A stretch of 64,000 nt of DNA. Source: Bradyrhizobium sp. WSM471 (GTDB lineage: Bacteria; Pseudomonadota; Alphaproteobacteria; Rhizobiales; Xanthobacteraceae). The position numbers and the translations under genes are program-made. The stretch is from assembly GCF_000244915.1 (NCBI RefSeq), contig NZ_CM001442.1:3472001-3536000 (forward strand), written 5' to 3'. Below are positions 34,675-41,507 of this stretch, piece after piece (within the stretch, counting starts at the first letter, position 1; every line of letters starts with the position of its first letter). The notes beneath the pieces are model-generated. The model was not told the DNA's origin. It did not search any database and saw only the letters and a program-made list of their open reading frames with translations.

Positions 34675-35792
34675 GCAACTCTCCTTTGTCCCAGCGCCAG
34701 CACATGCGCGACGATCGACGCGCTCGATCCACCATCGACGAGGTCATCGACGAAGCGTTCGATCGCGACCAGCGCTTCGGTCTGCGGCCGAAAGCCGGGA
34801 CCAGCCGCGAGCGGCGTGAGCCAGCTCACGCGCCACGCACGACGCGATAGTTTCGCGACCGCATCGCGCAACGCATCGGGTTCGCCCCGCTCCAGGCCGT
34901 CGGAAACGATGATAACGGCCGCCCCCCGCGCGTATCCGCCGAAGCGGGGCACGGCGAGAAAGGCCTGAAGCGCGTCTCCGATTCGGGTGCCGCCGTCCCA
35001 GTCGCTGACCGCATGGGCCGCGGCCCTGAGCGCCTGCTCTCGACTCTTGAGACGCAACGGACGGGTGATGTGGGTCAGCCGCGTGCCGAAGGTGAAGACC
35101 TCGACGTTGGGCGCCGCCTGCACCAGCGTGTGCGCGAGCTTCATATTCTCTTCGGTGCGGGTCTTCATCGAGCCGGAGACGTCAATCAGAAGCAACAGCT
35201 TGCGTGGGCGTTGTCGCCGCTTCAAACGTCCCAGCCGGAGGATTTCGCCGTCGCTGCGAACGGACTCGCGCAGGGTCCGGCGCAAATCCGCGTAGGGCCC
35301 GCTGCGAGCCCGCATGCGGCGATGGCCGCGCCGCTTCGGCAGGCGCCTGGGCGCCTCGCGGGACAGCCGGCGCAGCGCATCGGTCGTCGAGAGCTGCGCA
35401 AAGCGGCGCTCGACCAGGGCTTCGGCGCGCGCAGCTGCGAAACCGGATTCATTGGCTTCGTCCGACAACAGCGGCTCATCGTTTCCGCGGGCCTGCTCTT
35501 GCAGCCGAACAGTCTCGTCGTCCTCACCGTCGTTGACGCGCTCGATGGCCTCGTTTCCGCGAAAGTGCAGATCGAACAGCCGGTCGAACGTTGCGCGACG
35601 CTCCGGTGGAGGGGCCAGTGTTGCGAGGGCTGCCTGCCGAATGTCCTCCAGGCTGCGGGGGCCGAGCAACTGGATCGCGGCCAGGAACGAGGTCGTCTGT
35701 TCCGGTGCGACGGCAAACCCGTTCGTTCGCAGCAGCCCCACGAACGAGATAAAAACACGCGCAGCGCGCGGCAGTTCGGGTTCGGCGCTCAT
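34671..35792 (-). CDS. VWA domain protein, CoxE-like
   Basis: This 373-residue protein has an N-terminal helical region and a C-terminal von Willebrand factor A domain. The metal-ion-dependent adhesion site is seen as DVSGS at residues 204-208 (LLLIDVSGSMKTRT), followed by GTRIGDAL and VIIVSDGLERG. In carbon monoxide dehydrogenase clusters CoxE acts with the CoxD AAA ATPase to insert or mature the active-site metal centre. The neighbouring genes here encode just such an ATPase and a molybdenum hydroxylase. The ATG at 35792 overlaps the stop of the ATPase gene by four bases. Confidence 0.9.
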   Translation of the reverse strand: MSAEPELPRAARVFISFVGLLRTNGFAVAPEQTTSFLAAIQLLGPRSLEDIRQAALATLAPPPERRATFDRLFDLHFRGNEAIERVNDGEDDETVRLQEQARGNDEPLLSDEANESGFAAARAEALVERRFAQLSTTDALRRLSREAPRRLPKRRGHRRMRARSGPYADLRRTLRESVRSDGEILRLGRLKRRQRPRKLLLLIDVSGSMKTRTEENMKLAHTLVQAAPNVEVFTFGTRLTHITRPLRLKSREQALRAAAHAVSDWDGGTRIGDALQAFLAVPRFGGYARGAAVIIVSDGLERGEPDALRDAVAKLSRRAWRVSWLTPLAAGPGFRPQTEALVAIERFVDDLVDGGSSASIVAHVLALGQRRVA

Positions 35793-36670
35793 GCAGAGGC
35801 CTCCGCCAGCAGGGCGTCCAGCCGCGGCGAAATGAAGTGCAGATCCTCCTCGTCTTTCAGGGCAACGCCGATCGAGCGCCTGAAGGCATCGGGCCACCGC
35901 GCGCCGCCCTTGTGCAGCAGCGTGGCGGCTTCAGCCCAGTCGACCGCCTCGGCAATCCCGGGCGCCTTGCTGAGCGGCTCGCGCCGCAGCTTCTCGACGG
36001 CCGCGACGACGGCCCGCGCGGTCCCCTCGGCGACGCTGGAGGCCCGCATCATCACGATGCGCGCTTCGCGCTCGGCGGAAGGATAACCGATCCAGTGATA
36101 GACGCACCGCCTCCGCAACGCTTCATGAAGATCCCGCGTGCGGTTTGAGGTCAGGACGACGACCGGGCGCTCGGAGGCGCGCACCGTGCCGCGCTCCGGG
36201 ATCGAGATCTGGAAGTCGGATAGAAACTCGAGCAGGAAGGCTTCGAATTCCTGGTCGGCGCGATCGATTTCGTCGATCAACAGCACAGTCGAGTCAGGTG
36301 CGCGCAACGTCGCCAGCATGGGTCGCTCGATCAGAAACGTTTCGCCATAGATGTCGATGCTCTCATCGCCAGCCTGACGGATGGCGAGCATCTGGCGCGG
36401 ATAGTTCCATTCATAGAGTGCGGCGGACGCATCGATGCCTTCGTAGCATTGCAGGCGGATCAGGCGGCGGCCGAGGACGGCGGCAATAGCTTTGGCGGCC
36501 TCGGTCTTGCCGACGCCCGGCGCGCCCTCGAGCAGCAATGGCTTGCCGAGTGCCAGCCCGAGATAGGCTGCGGTCGCCAGTCCCTCGTCGGCGAGGTAAT
36601 AGGCCGCCCGTAATGCCTTCTCCAGTGCCTCGGGGCTGTCGATGCCGACGATGTTGCTGCGGACGGCCAT
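35789..36670 (-). CDS. MoxR-type AAA+ ATPase, CoxD-like
   Basis: This 293-residue ATPase shows Walker A GAPGVGKT at residues 49-56, Walker B VLLIDE at 129-134, and sensor 1 in VVLTSNRTRDL. It belongs to the MoxR group, which acts as a chaperone for metal-enzyme assembly with VWA partners. The start at ATG 36670 is used; longer frames would run into the molybdenum subunit gene, whose stop lies seven bases upstream. It is expected to mature the adjacent molybdenum hydroxylase. Confidence 0.91.
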   Translation of the reverse strand: MAVRSNIVGIDSPEALEKALRAAYYLADEGLATAAYLGLALGKPLLLEGAPGVGKTEAAKAIAAVLGRRLIRLQCYEGIDASAALYEWNYPRQMLAIRQAGDESIDIYGETFLIERPMLATLRAPDSTVLLIDEIDRADQEFEAFLLEFLSDFQISIPERGTVRASERPVVVLTSNRTRDLHEALRRRCVYHWIGYPSAEREARIVMMRASSVAEGTARAVVAAVEKLRREPLSKAPGIAEAVDWAEAATLLHKGGARWPDAFRRSIGVALKDEEDLHFISPRLDALLAEASA

Positions 36671-36677
36671 CGAGACC

Positions 36678-37700
36678 TCAGCGCCGCGCCTGAGGGCGCG
36701 CGCCGCCCTCGGCCCTGATCGCGCGCAGCACCTTCTCCGGCGTAATCGGGAGATCGTCGATGCGGACGCCGACGGCGTTGAAAATGGCATTCGCAACCGC
36801 CGGCAATACGGGATTCGCGCACATTTCGCCGGGACCCTTGGCGCCGAAGGGGCCATCGGGAGCGGGACGTTCCAACACGGCGATGTCGTGCGGGCAGATG
36901 TCGCCAGGACCGGGCATGACATATTCGACGAAGTCGCGAGGGCCATGGATAGGGTCGGGATAATAGGGTTCAGGCGTCTCGTAGAGCGCGTGACTGACGC
37001 CCATCCACGCGCCGCCGACGAGCTGTTGCTCGACCAGGCGCGGGTTGAGCGCACGGCCGAGCTCATAGGCGGAGTCCATGCGGATCATCGTGACCTCGCC
37101 GGTCTCGTCGTCGACCTCGACCTCGGCGACGAGACAGGCGTGGGCGTAGCAGGTCGCCGGCGACATCTCGCCGGTTTCCGGATCGACATTGGATAGGGGA
37201 ACCAGGAAGATGCCACGACCCGCGATGGTCTTGCCCTGCTTGAACTGCGCCGCGATGGCGACGTCCTTGGTGGAGATCGAGCGGTGCGGCGCGCCCTTGA
37301 CGTGGATGTTGCCACGCCCGTCGGTTTCGAGATCGGCGGCGTTGACCTCGAGTTCCTCCGCGGCAGCCTCCATCATCACGCCGCGCGCCTCGCGCGCCGC
37401 CGCCATCACGGCATTGCCGACGCGATGGGTGCCGCGCGAGGCGAACGAGCCCATGCAATGCGGGCCGGTGTCGGAATCGGCGGTGTCGACATAGACGTCC
37501 TCGACGGGTACGCCGAGCGTCTCTGCGCAAATCTGTCGCGTTACCGACTTCATGCCCTGACCGAGGTCGATCGAGGATAGCGCCACGGTGAACTTGCCGC
37601 TTGGATTGGAATGAACCAGGGCTTGGCTGGGATCGCCGCCGAGGTTCATGCCGATGGGATAATTGACCGACGCGATGCCGCGTCCGCGATGTCGGGTCAT
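36678..37700 (-). CDS. Molybdenum hydroxylase large subunit, C-terminal half (MoCoBD_2)
   Basis: This 340-residue protein is the second half of a xanthine dehydrogenase/CoxL-type molybdopterin subunit. It starts TRHRGRGIASVNYPIGMNLGG and carries the cofactor-binding LGQG motif (SSIDLGQGMK), a second cofactor segment HCMGSFASRGTHRVGNAV, and the active-site glutamate in FGAKGPGEMC. The first half lies one base upstream (37702-39297). It has its own ribosome-binding site, AGGAGG, about seven bases before the ATG, which argues for a true split gene rather than a broken one. The two halves must associate to make one active site. There is no CoxL-type AYxCSFR motif in either half, so CO is an unlikely substrate. 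Confidence 0.88.
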   Translation of the reverse strand: MTRHRGRGIASVNYPIGMNLGGDPSQALVHSNPSGKFTVALSSIDLGQGMKSVTRQICAETLGVPVEDVYVDTADSDTGPHCMGSFASRGTHRVGNAVMAAAREARGVMMEAAAEELEVNAADLETDGRGNIHVKGAPHRSISTKDVAIAAQFKQGKTIAGRGIFLVPLSNVDPETGEMSPATCYAHACLVAEVEVDDETGEVTMIRMDSAYELGRALNPRLVEQQLVGGAWMGVSHALYETPEPYYPDPIHGPRDFVEYVMPGPGDICPHDIAVLERPAPDGPFGAKGPGEMCANPVLPAVANAIFNAVGVRIDDLPITPEKVLRAIRAEGGARPQARR

Positions 37701-37701
37701 C

Positions 37702-39297
37702 TCAACGCCTCCTGGTGCCGAACACGGATGAGAATCGGCCCGCCCCATGCGAGGGCGATGTTGGTCGTGGTGGCTGCGGCGGGGCCGGCGCTGGGGGTGA
37801 GGGCTCGCGCGGTGGTTCGTGCAACGCGGCCGTCGGCAGGCGATCATAGCTCGTGCGCTGCTGCGCCGGCGCGGTTGTCCGTGCGTGGGTGTCGGCAGGC
37901 GTCCGTGGGATGGCGGCGCGGCTGCCGCCTCCGTCCTTGCGGGAAGAGGCGCGCTTGAACTCGTCGCGGATCGGCCATTTGGCTTTCTCGGCAGCGACCT
38001 GGACGCACTCGATCAGTGCCGTGTTCTTGGCCTCGCGCCGATGCGCCTTCATGTCGCCGTCGCGATAGGCATTGAGGATACGGAACTCCATCGGATCCAT
38101 GCCGACGAGGTTCGCGAGCTTGTCCATCTGGCACTCGATCGCAAAATCCATTGCCGTGACGCCGAAGCCGCGCATCGCGGTTGCCGGCGTACGGTTGGTG
38201 AAGACGCAGTAGACATCGCCGTAGACGTTCGGAATGGTGTAGGGCCCTGGCAGGTGGGCTGCGCATTTGACCGCTGCATAGCTCGAGAGCCGCGTATATG
38301 CGCCGCTGTCGAAATATGCGCGGATCTTTCGCGCGACGACACGGCCGTCGCGCATCACGCCGTCCTTGATGTAGATGCGCTCGGCGCCGCGCGGCGGGCC
38401 GTATTGCATCTCTTCTTCGCGTCCGAACACGTAGCGCACGGGACGTCCCGTCAGCATCGCACCCAGGATGCATAAAGGTTCGGTCAGCGTGTCCACCTTG
38501 CCGCCAAAGCCGCCGCCGACGGTGCCGCCAATGAAATGGAAGGTGTTCGAGGGGACATCGAGAATCTTGGCGCAGGTGTCGACTGAGAAGAACAGTGCCT
38601 GCGTCGACGTATAGACGACATAGCGCCCGTTGGTGTCTGGCGCCGCGATCGAGCCGTTGGTTTCGGTCGGCGCGTGCTCGATCGGCGACATCTGGTAGCG
38701 CTGCTCGAGCACGTGATCGGCGGTCGCGAGCGCGGCATCGGCATCGCCGAAGCGGAGTTTTTGGTGGTCATATACGTCGTGATAAATGAAGGCATTCTTC
38801 GGATAAGTATCGTTGACGACCGGTGCGCCGGCCTTCAACGCATCTTCCACGTCGAACACGGCAGGCAACGGTTCATAGTCGATCCGCACCTTTGCAATCG
38901 CCTCGAACGCCTCGCGCTCGCTGTCGGCGACGACAGCCAGGATCGGTTCGCCCTTGTAGCGGACCTTGTCGACGGCCAGCGACGGTTCGTCGTCCTTGCC
39001 GAAATTGATCAGGCTCAAGAGCGTGTTGAGGTTACGGGGCACGTCGGAGCCGCGGATGATCCGGCGCACGCCGGCCGAGCGCTCGGCGTCTGCGGTGTCG
39101 ATCCGTCGGATCCTTGCATGCGAATGGGTCGAGCGGACGACTTTCAGGTGCAGCATGCCCTGGAGCTTGTGGTCGTTGAAATAGCTCGATGTGCCCGTGA
39201 CATGGCCGAGCATGTCCTGGCGCTGTGTGCCCTTGCCGATCTCGTTGAGATTATCGTCGCGCTCGTCGGCGAAAATGTCTTTGCGCAGTTCCAGCAT
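37702..39297 (-). CDS. Molybdenum hydroxylase large subunit, N-terminal half (MoCoBD_1)
   Basis: This 531-residue protein contains the a/b hammerhead domain (from GHVTGTSSYFNDHKLQGML) and the first molybdopterin-binding domain, with GGTVGGGFGGK and the xanthine-dehydrogenase-type loop AMRGFGVTAMDFAIE. It then breaks off after KWPIRDEFKRASS and continues in a roughly 80-residue Pro/Ala-rich tail ending FSSVFGTRRR, which matches no domain. Normal family members continue into the second cofactor domain, here the next gene. The substrate is probably a small heterocycle or aldehyde, as the loop is of the xanthine/nicotinate type. Confidence 0.9.
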   Translation of the reverse strand: MLELRKDIFADERDDNLNEIGKGTQRQDMLGHVTGTSSYFNDHKLQGMLHLKVVRSTHSHARIRRIDTADAERSAGVRRIIRGSDVPRNLNTLLSLINFGKDDEPSLAVDKVRYKGEPILAVVADSEREAFEAIAKVRIDYEPLPAVFDVEDALKAGAPVVNDTYPKNAFIYHDVYDHQKLRFGDADAALATADHVLEQRYQMSPIEHAPTETNGSIAAPDTNGRYVVYTSTQALFFSVDTCAKILDVPSNTFHFIGGTVGGGFGGKVDTLTEPLCILGAMLTGRPVRYVFGREEEMQYGPPRGAERIYIKDGVMRDGRVVARKIRAYFDSGAYTRLSSYAAVKCAAHLPGPYTIPNVYGDVYCVFTNRTPATAMRGFGVTAMDFAIECQMDKLANLVGMDPMEFRILNAYRDGDMKAHRREAKNTALIECVQVAAEKAKWPIRDEFKRASSRKDGGGSRAAIPRTPADTHARTTAPAQQRTSYDRLPTAALHEPPREPSPPAPAPPQPPRPTSPSHGAGRFSSVFGTRRR

Positions 39298-39308
39298 GGT
39301 CTGGTCCT

Positions 39309-39785
39309 TCAGGCGCTCACCCGGCCGCCGGAGGCGGCGAGGATGGCGTTGATGATCGGCTCGTAGCCGGTGCAGCGGCAGATGTTGCCGGAGATCGCCT
39401 CGACGATCTCGGCGCGGCTCGGGGAGGGATTGCGGTCGAGCAGCGCCTTGGCCGCCATCAGCATGCCCGGCGTGCAATAGCCGCACTGCGCAGCGAAATT
39501 CTCGGCGAAAGCGCGCTGCAGCGGATGCAGGTTTGGTCCCTGCTTCAGGCTATCCAGCGTCTCGACGGAGCGGCCGGCGACGGTCTCGGCCAGCGTCAGA
39601 CAGGAGAGATGAAGCTCGCCGTCGATCAGGACGCTGCACGTGCCGCAGCCCCCCTGGCCGCAACCGAACTTCGGAGTCATGTCGCCGATCAATTCGCGAA
39701 GCGCGACGAGCAGGTTGGTGCCGCCATCGACGAAAATGGCGACATCGCTGCCGTTGTGACGAAATTGCAGGGCAGTCTTGGCCAT
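39309..39785 (-). CDS. Molybdenum hydroxylase [2Fe-2S] subunit (CoxS-like)
   Basis: This 158-residue protein carries two [2Fe-2S] clusters. The N-terminal plant-ferredoxin cluster is bound by Cys42, Cys47, Cys50 and Cys62 (CGQGGCGTC and later SC). The C-terminal helical cluster is bound by Cys101, Cys104, Cys136 and Cys138 (CGYC and CRC). It passes electrons between the molybdenum site and the FAD subunit. The ATG at 39785 is chosen as it begins the ferredoxin fold; the FAD-subunit stop lies five bases upstream. Confidence 0.93.
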   Translation of the reverse strand: MAKTALQFRHNGSDVAIFVDGGTNLLVALRELIGDMTPKFGCGQGGCGTCSVLIDGELHLSCLTLAETVAGRSVETLDSLKQGPNLHPLQRAFAENFAAQCGYCTPGMLMAAKALLDRNPSPSRAEIVEAISGNICRCTGYEPIINAILAASGGRVSA

Positions 39786-39790
39786 ACGAT

Positions 39791-40609
39791 TTATTCCTGA
39801 CCCAAAAGAAGGCGACGCAGATGGACGCCGACGATCTCGCGGCGGTACCAGGCGCTGCCGAGCGCGTTGTCGGACGGCGATGTTCCTTCCACGGCTGCAG
39901 AGGCTGCGGCCGCAACGGTTGCTGCATCGAGCGCGCGGCCTTCCAGAGCGCGTTCGGCCGCCCGCGCGCGTATTTGCGTCGGCGCCATCGATCCCAATGC
40001 AATTCGTGCCCCGGCGATCCGTCCGCCACTGATTGGCAGATGTGCGGCGAGCGTGATGACCGAGCCGCCCTTGGGCTTGATCCGTGCGATCTTGCGGTAG
40101 CGAAAAGCCTCCGCGCTGGTGGGTCGCGTGCACGACACCGACAGCACGAGCGTGCCCGCCTGCCTTTCGCGCGACTGCAAGAACTCCTCAATTGGAATGT
40201 CGCGCGATCCAAAGCCGCCTTGCAGCGCAACCGTGGCATCGAGCGCAAGCAGGGCGACGGTGAAATCGCCATAGGGATTTGGCGCGAACAGATTGCCGCC
40301 CACCGTACCCATGTTGCGCACTGCCGGGCCACCAATCGAGCGGGCAGGGGCGTGCAGGAAAGCGAGGTCGCGCTCGCCCAGAATCCGGGCGAAAGTTACG
40401 CCAGCCCCCAGTGTGATCCGCGGGCCGGATGGGTCGATCCGCGTCAAGGCATGGTCATTGGCGCGCACGACGGTCGAGATCGAGATGTCGCCTTCGTTCA
40501 GTGCGCGCATCACGAGCGTGCCGCCGCCGAGATAGCGCGCGTTGCGGTCGGACGACAGCGCGGCGGCGGCCTCGCTCGAGCTCGTGAAGGTCTTCACGGT
40601 CACGGTCAT
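39791..40609 (-). CDS. Molybdenum hydroxylase FAD subunit (CoxM-like)
   Basis: This 272-residue protein has the two FAD-binding loops of the CoxM/XdhB family, YLGGGTLV (around residues 26-33) and the second, GPAVRNMGTVGGNLFAPNPYGD (its TVGGN at 102-106). It passes electrons from the iron-sulfur subunit to an acceptor. The ATG at 40609 overlaps the stop of the SRPBCC gene by four bases. Gene order is FAD, Fe-S, Mo-N, Mo-C, close to coxMSL but with the large subunit divided. Confidence 0.92.
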   Translation of the reverse strand: MTVTVKTFTSSSEAAAALSSDRNARYLGGGTLVMRALNEGDISISTVVRANDHALTRIDPSGPRITLGAGVTFARILGERDLAFLHAPARSIGGPAVRNMGTVGGNLFAPNPYGDFTVALLALDATVALQGGFGSRDIPIEEFLQSRERQAGTLVLSVSCTRPTSAEAFRYRKIARIKPKGGSVITLAAHLPISGGRIAGARIALGSMAPTQIRARAAERALEGRALDAATVAAAASAAVEGTSPSDNALGSAWYRREIVGVHLRRLLLGQE

Positions 40610-41055
40610 GTTGACACAGCCTCCTTGAGGTACAGGCGGATCGCGTCGAACCCCGCCTGGTAGATATCTTCCGCGACCATGTGGGTGATGCGGTCCTTGT
40701 CCTCCGGCCGTGTCGAGAAGCGGGATTCCCAGTGCCAGAAGGTGCGGTCGCCGTCCGTCACGGGCAGCAGGCGGATGTGGGCTACGTAGTTGAACATCGG
40801 GACCGGCGTATCGAGCAGGCAATAGCTGAAGGTCTGCTCCAGATCCGACAGCGTCAGCAATTGCTCGCGCAGCTCGGAGCCGTCCTGGAGCTTGAACCGC
40901 CTGACGCAGCCGATCTTGTCTGAGGCCTGCGCACGCTCGATCGTGGAGGTCGCGACCGCCGGATGCCAACGATCGTGCCCGTTGAAGTCGCGCAGCACCG
41001 CCCACACGGAGCCGGTCGGCGCATCCAGGATCGTGCTCTTGACGATATGCGGCAC
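40606..41055 (-). CDS. SRPBCC family protein (START-like), second of a tandem pair
   Basis: This 149-residue protein is a helix-grip ligand-binding domain of the polyketide-cyclase/Bet v1-like group. It starts with GTG at 41055, five bases after the stop of the paralogous gene, with GGAGG nearby. Shared elements with that paralogue include RDFNG, WHPA, SDKIGCVR, and PVTDGD, so the two arose by duplication. CoxG, a membrane-anchoring SRPBCC protein, stands in the comparable place in CO dehydrogenase clusters; a similar role in presenting enzyme or substrate at the membrane is possible. Confidence 0.86.
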   Translation of the reverse strand: MPHIVKSTILDAPTGSVWAVLRDFNGHDRWHPAVATSTIERAQASDKIGCVRRFKLQDGSELREQLLTLSDLEQTFSYCLLDTPVPMFNYVAHIRLLPVTDGDRTFWHWESRFSTRPEDKDRITHMVAEDIYQAGFDAIRLYLKEAVST

Positions 41056-41060
41056 GGCGC

Positions 41061-41498
41061 TCAGCCTCCGAACTGGCGCTTGAGGGCGTCGAAGCCGCCC
41101 TGGAACACGCCGCCGCCGATACTCGCGACGAGCTCCGGCTCCCGCTCGGGTGCGCAGTCGAACTCGGCGGTCCATTCCATGAAGGTCTGGTCGCCATCCG
41201 TGACGGGCGTCAGCCGAAGCGTCGCGACGTAGTCCTCGACCCCCATCGGGGATTCGAGGATCGAGTAGGTGCAAAACATGTCGTAATCGGACAGGCCGAG
41301 CAGCTTCTCCCGGATGCGATCTCCGTTGCGCAGGCGAAAGTCCCTGACGCAGCCGATCTTGTCAGAGGGCTCGCCGCCCTCGATACGGCTTTCCGCGATC
41401 GCCGGATGCCAGTTCGGCAGACCGTTGAAGTCGCGTACCCGCGCCCAGACGCGATCGTTGCGTGCGTTGACGACGGTTGAGACGTAGACGCGGGCCAT
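41061..41498 (-). CDS. SRPBCC family protein (START-like), first of a tandem pair
   Basis: This 145-residue protein has the same fold and shared motifs as its downstream paralogue (RDFNG, NWHPAIAES, SDKIGCVRDF, PVTDGD). It is slightly shorter at its end. The internal cavity of this fold usually holds an aromatic or lipid ligand. It follows the flotillin-like gene by nine bases, with the same orientation, so co-expression with the scaffold protein is likely. Confidence 0.87.
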   Translation of the reverse strand: MARVYVSTVVNARNDRVWARVRDFNGLPNWHPAIAESRIEGGEPSDKIGCVRDFRLRNGDRIREKLLGLSDYDMFCTYSILESPMGVEDYVATLRLTPVTDGDQTFMEWTAEFDCAPEREPELVASIGGGVFQGGFDALKRQFGG

Positions 41499-41507
41499 GG
41501 TGCGACC

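Noticed and set aside
37698..37710. Frameshift joining the two halves of the molybdenum subunit
   Set aside because: The second half has its own ATG and a good AGGAGG site, and the first half continues with a long in-frame tail before its stop. A sequencing error cannot be excluded, but the split reading is better supported.
36678..40609. Carbon monoxide dehydrogenase (coxMSL) label for the molybdenum genes
   Set aside because: The CoxL active-site loop AYxCSFR is not present; the loop is of the xanthine-dehydrogenase type (AMRGFG). Only the general family is assigned.
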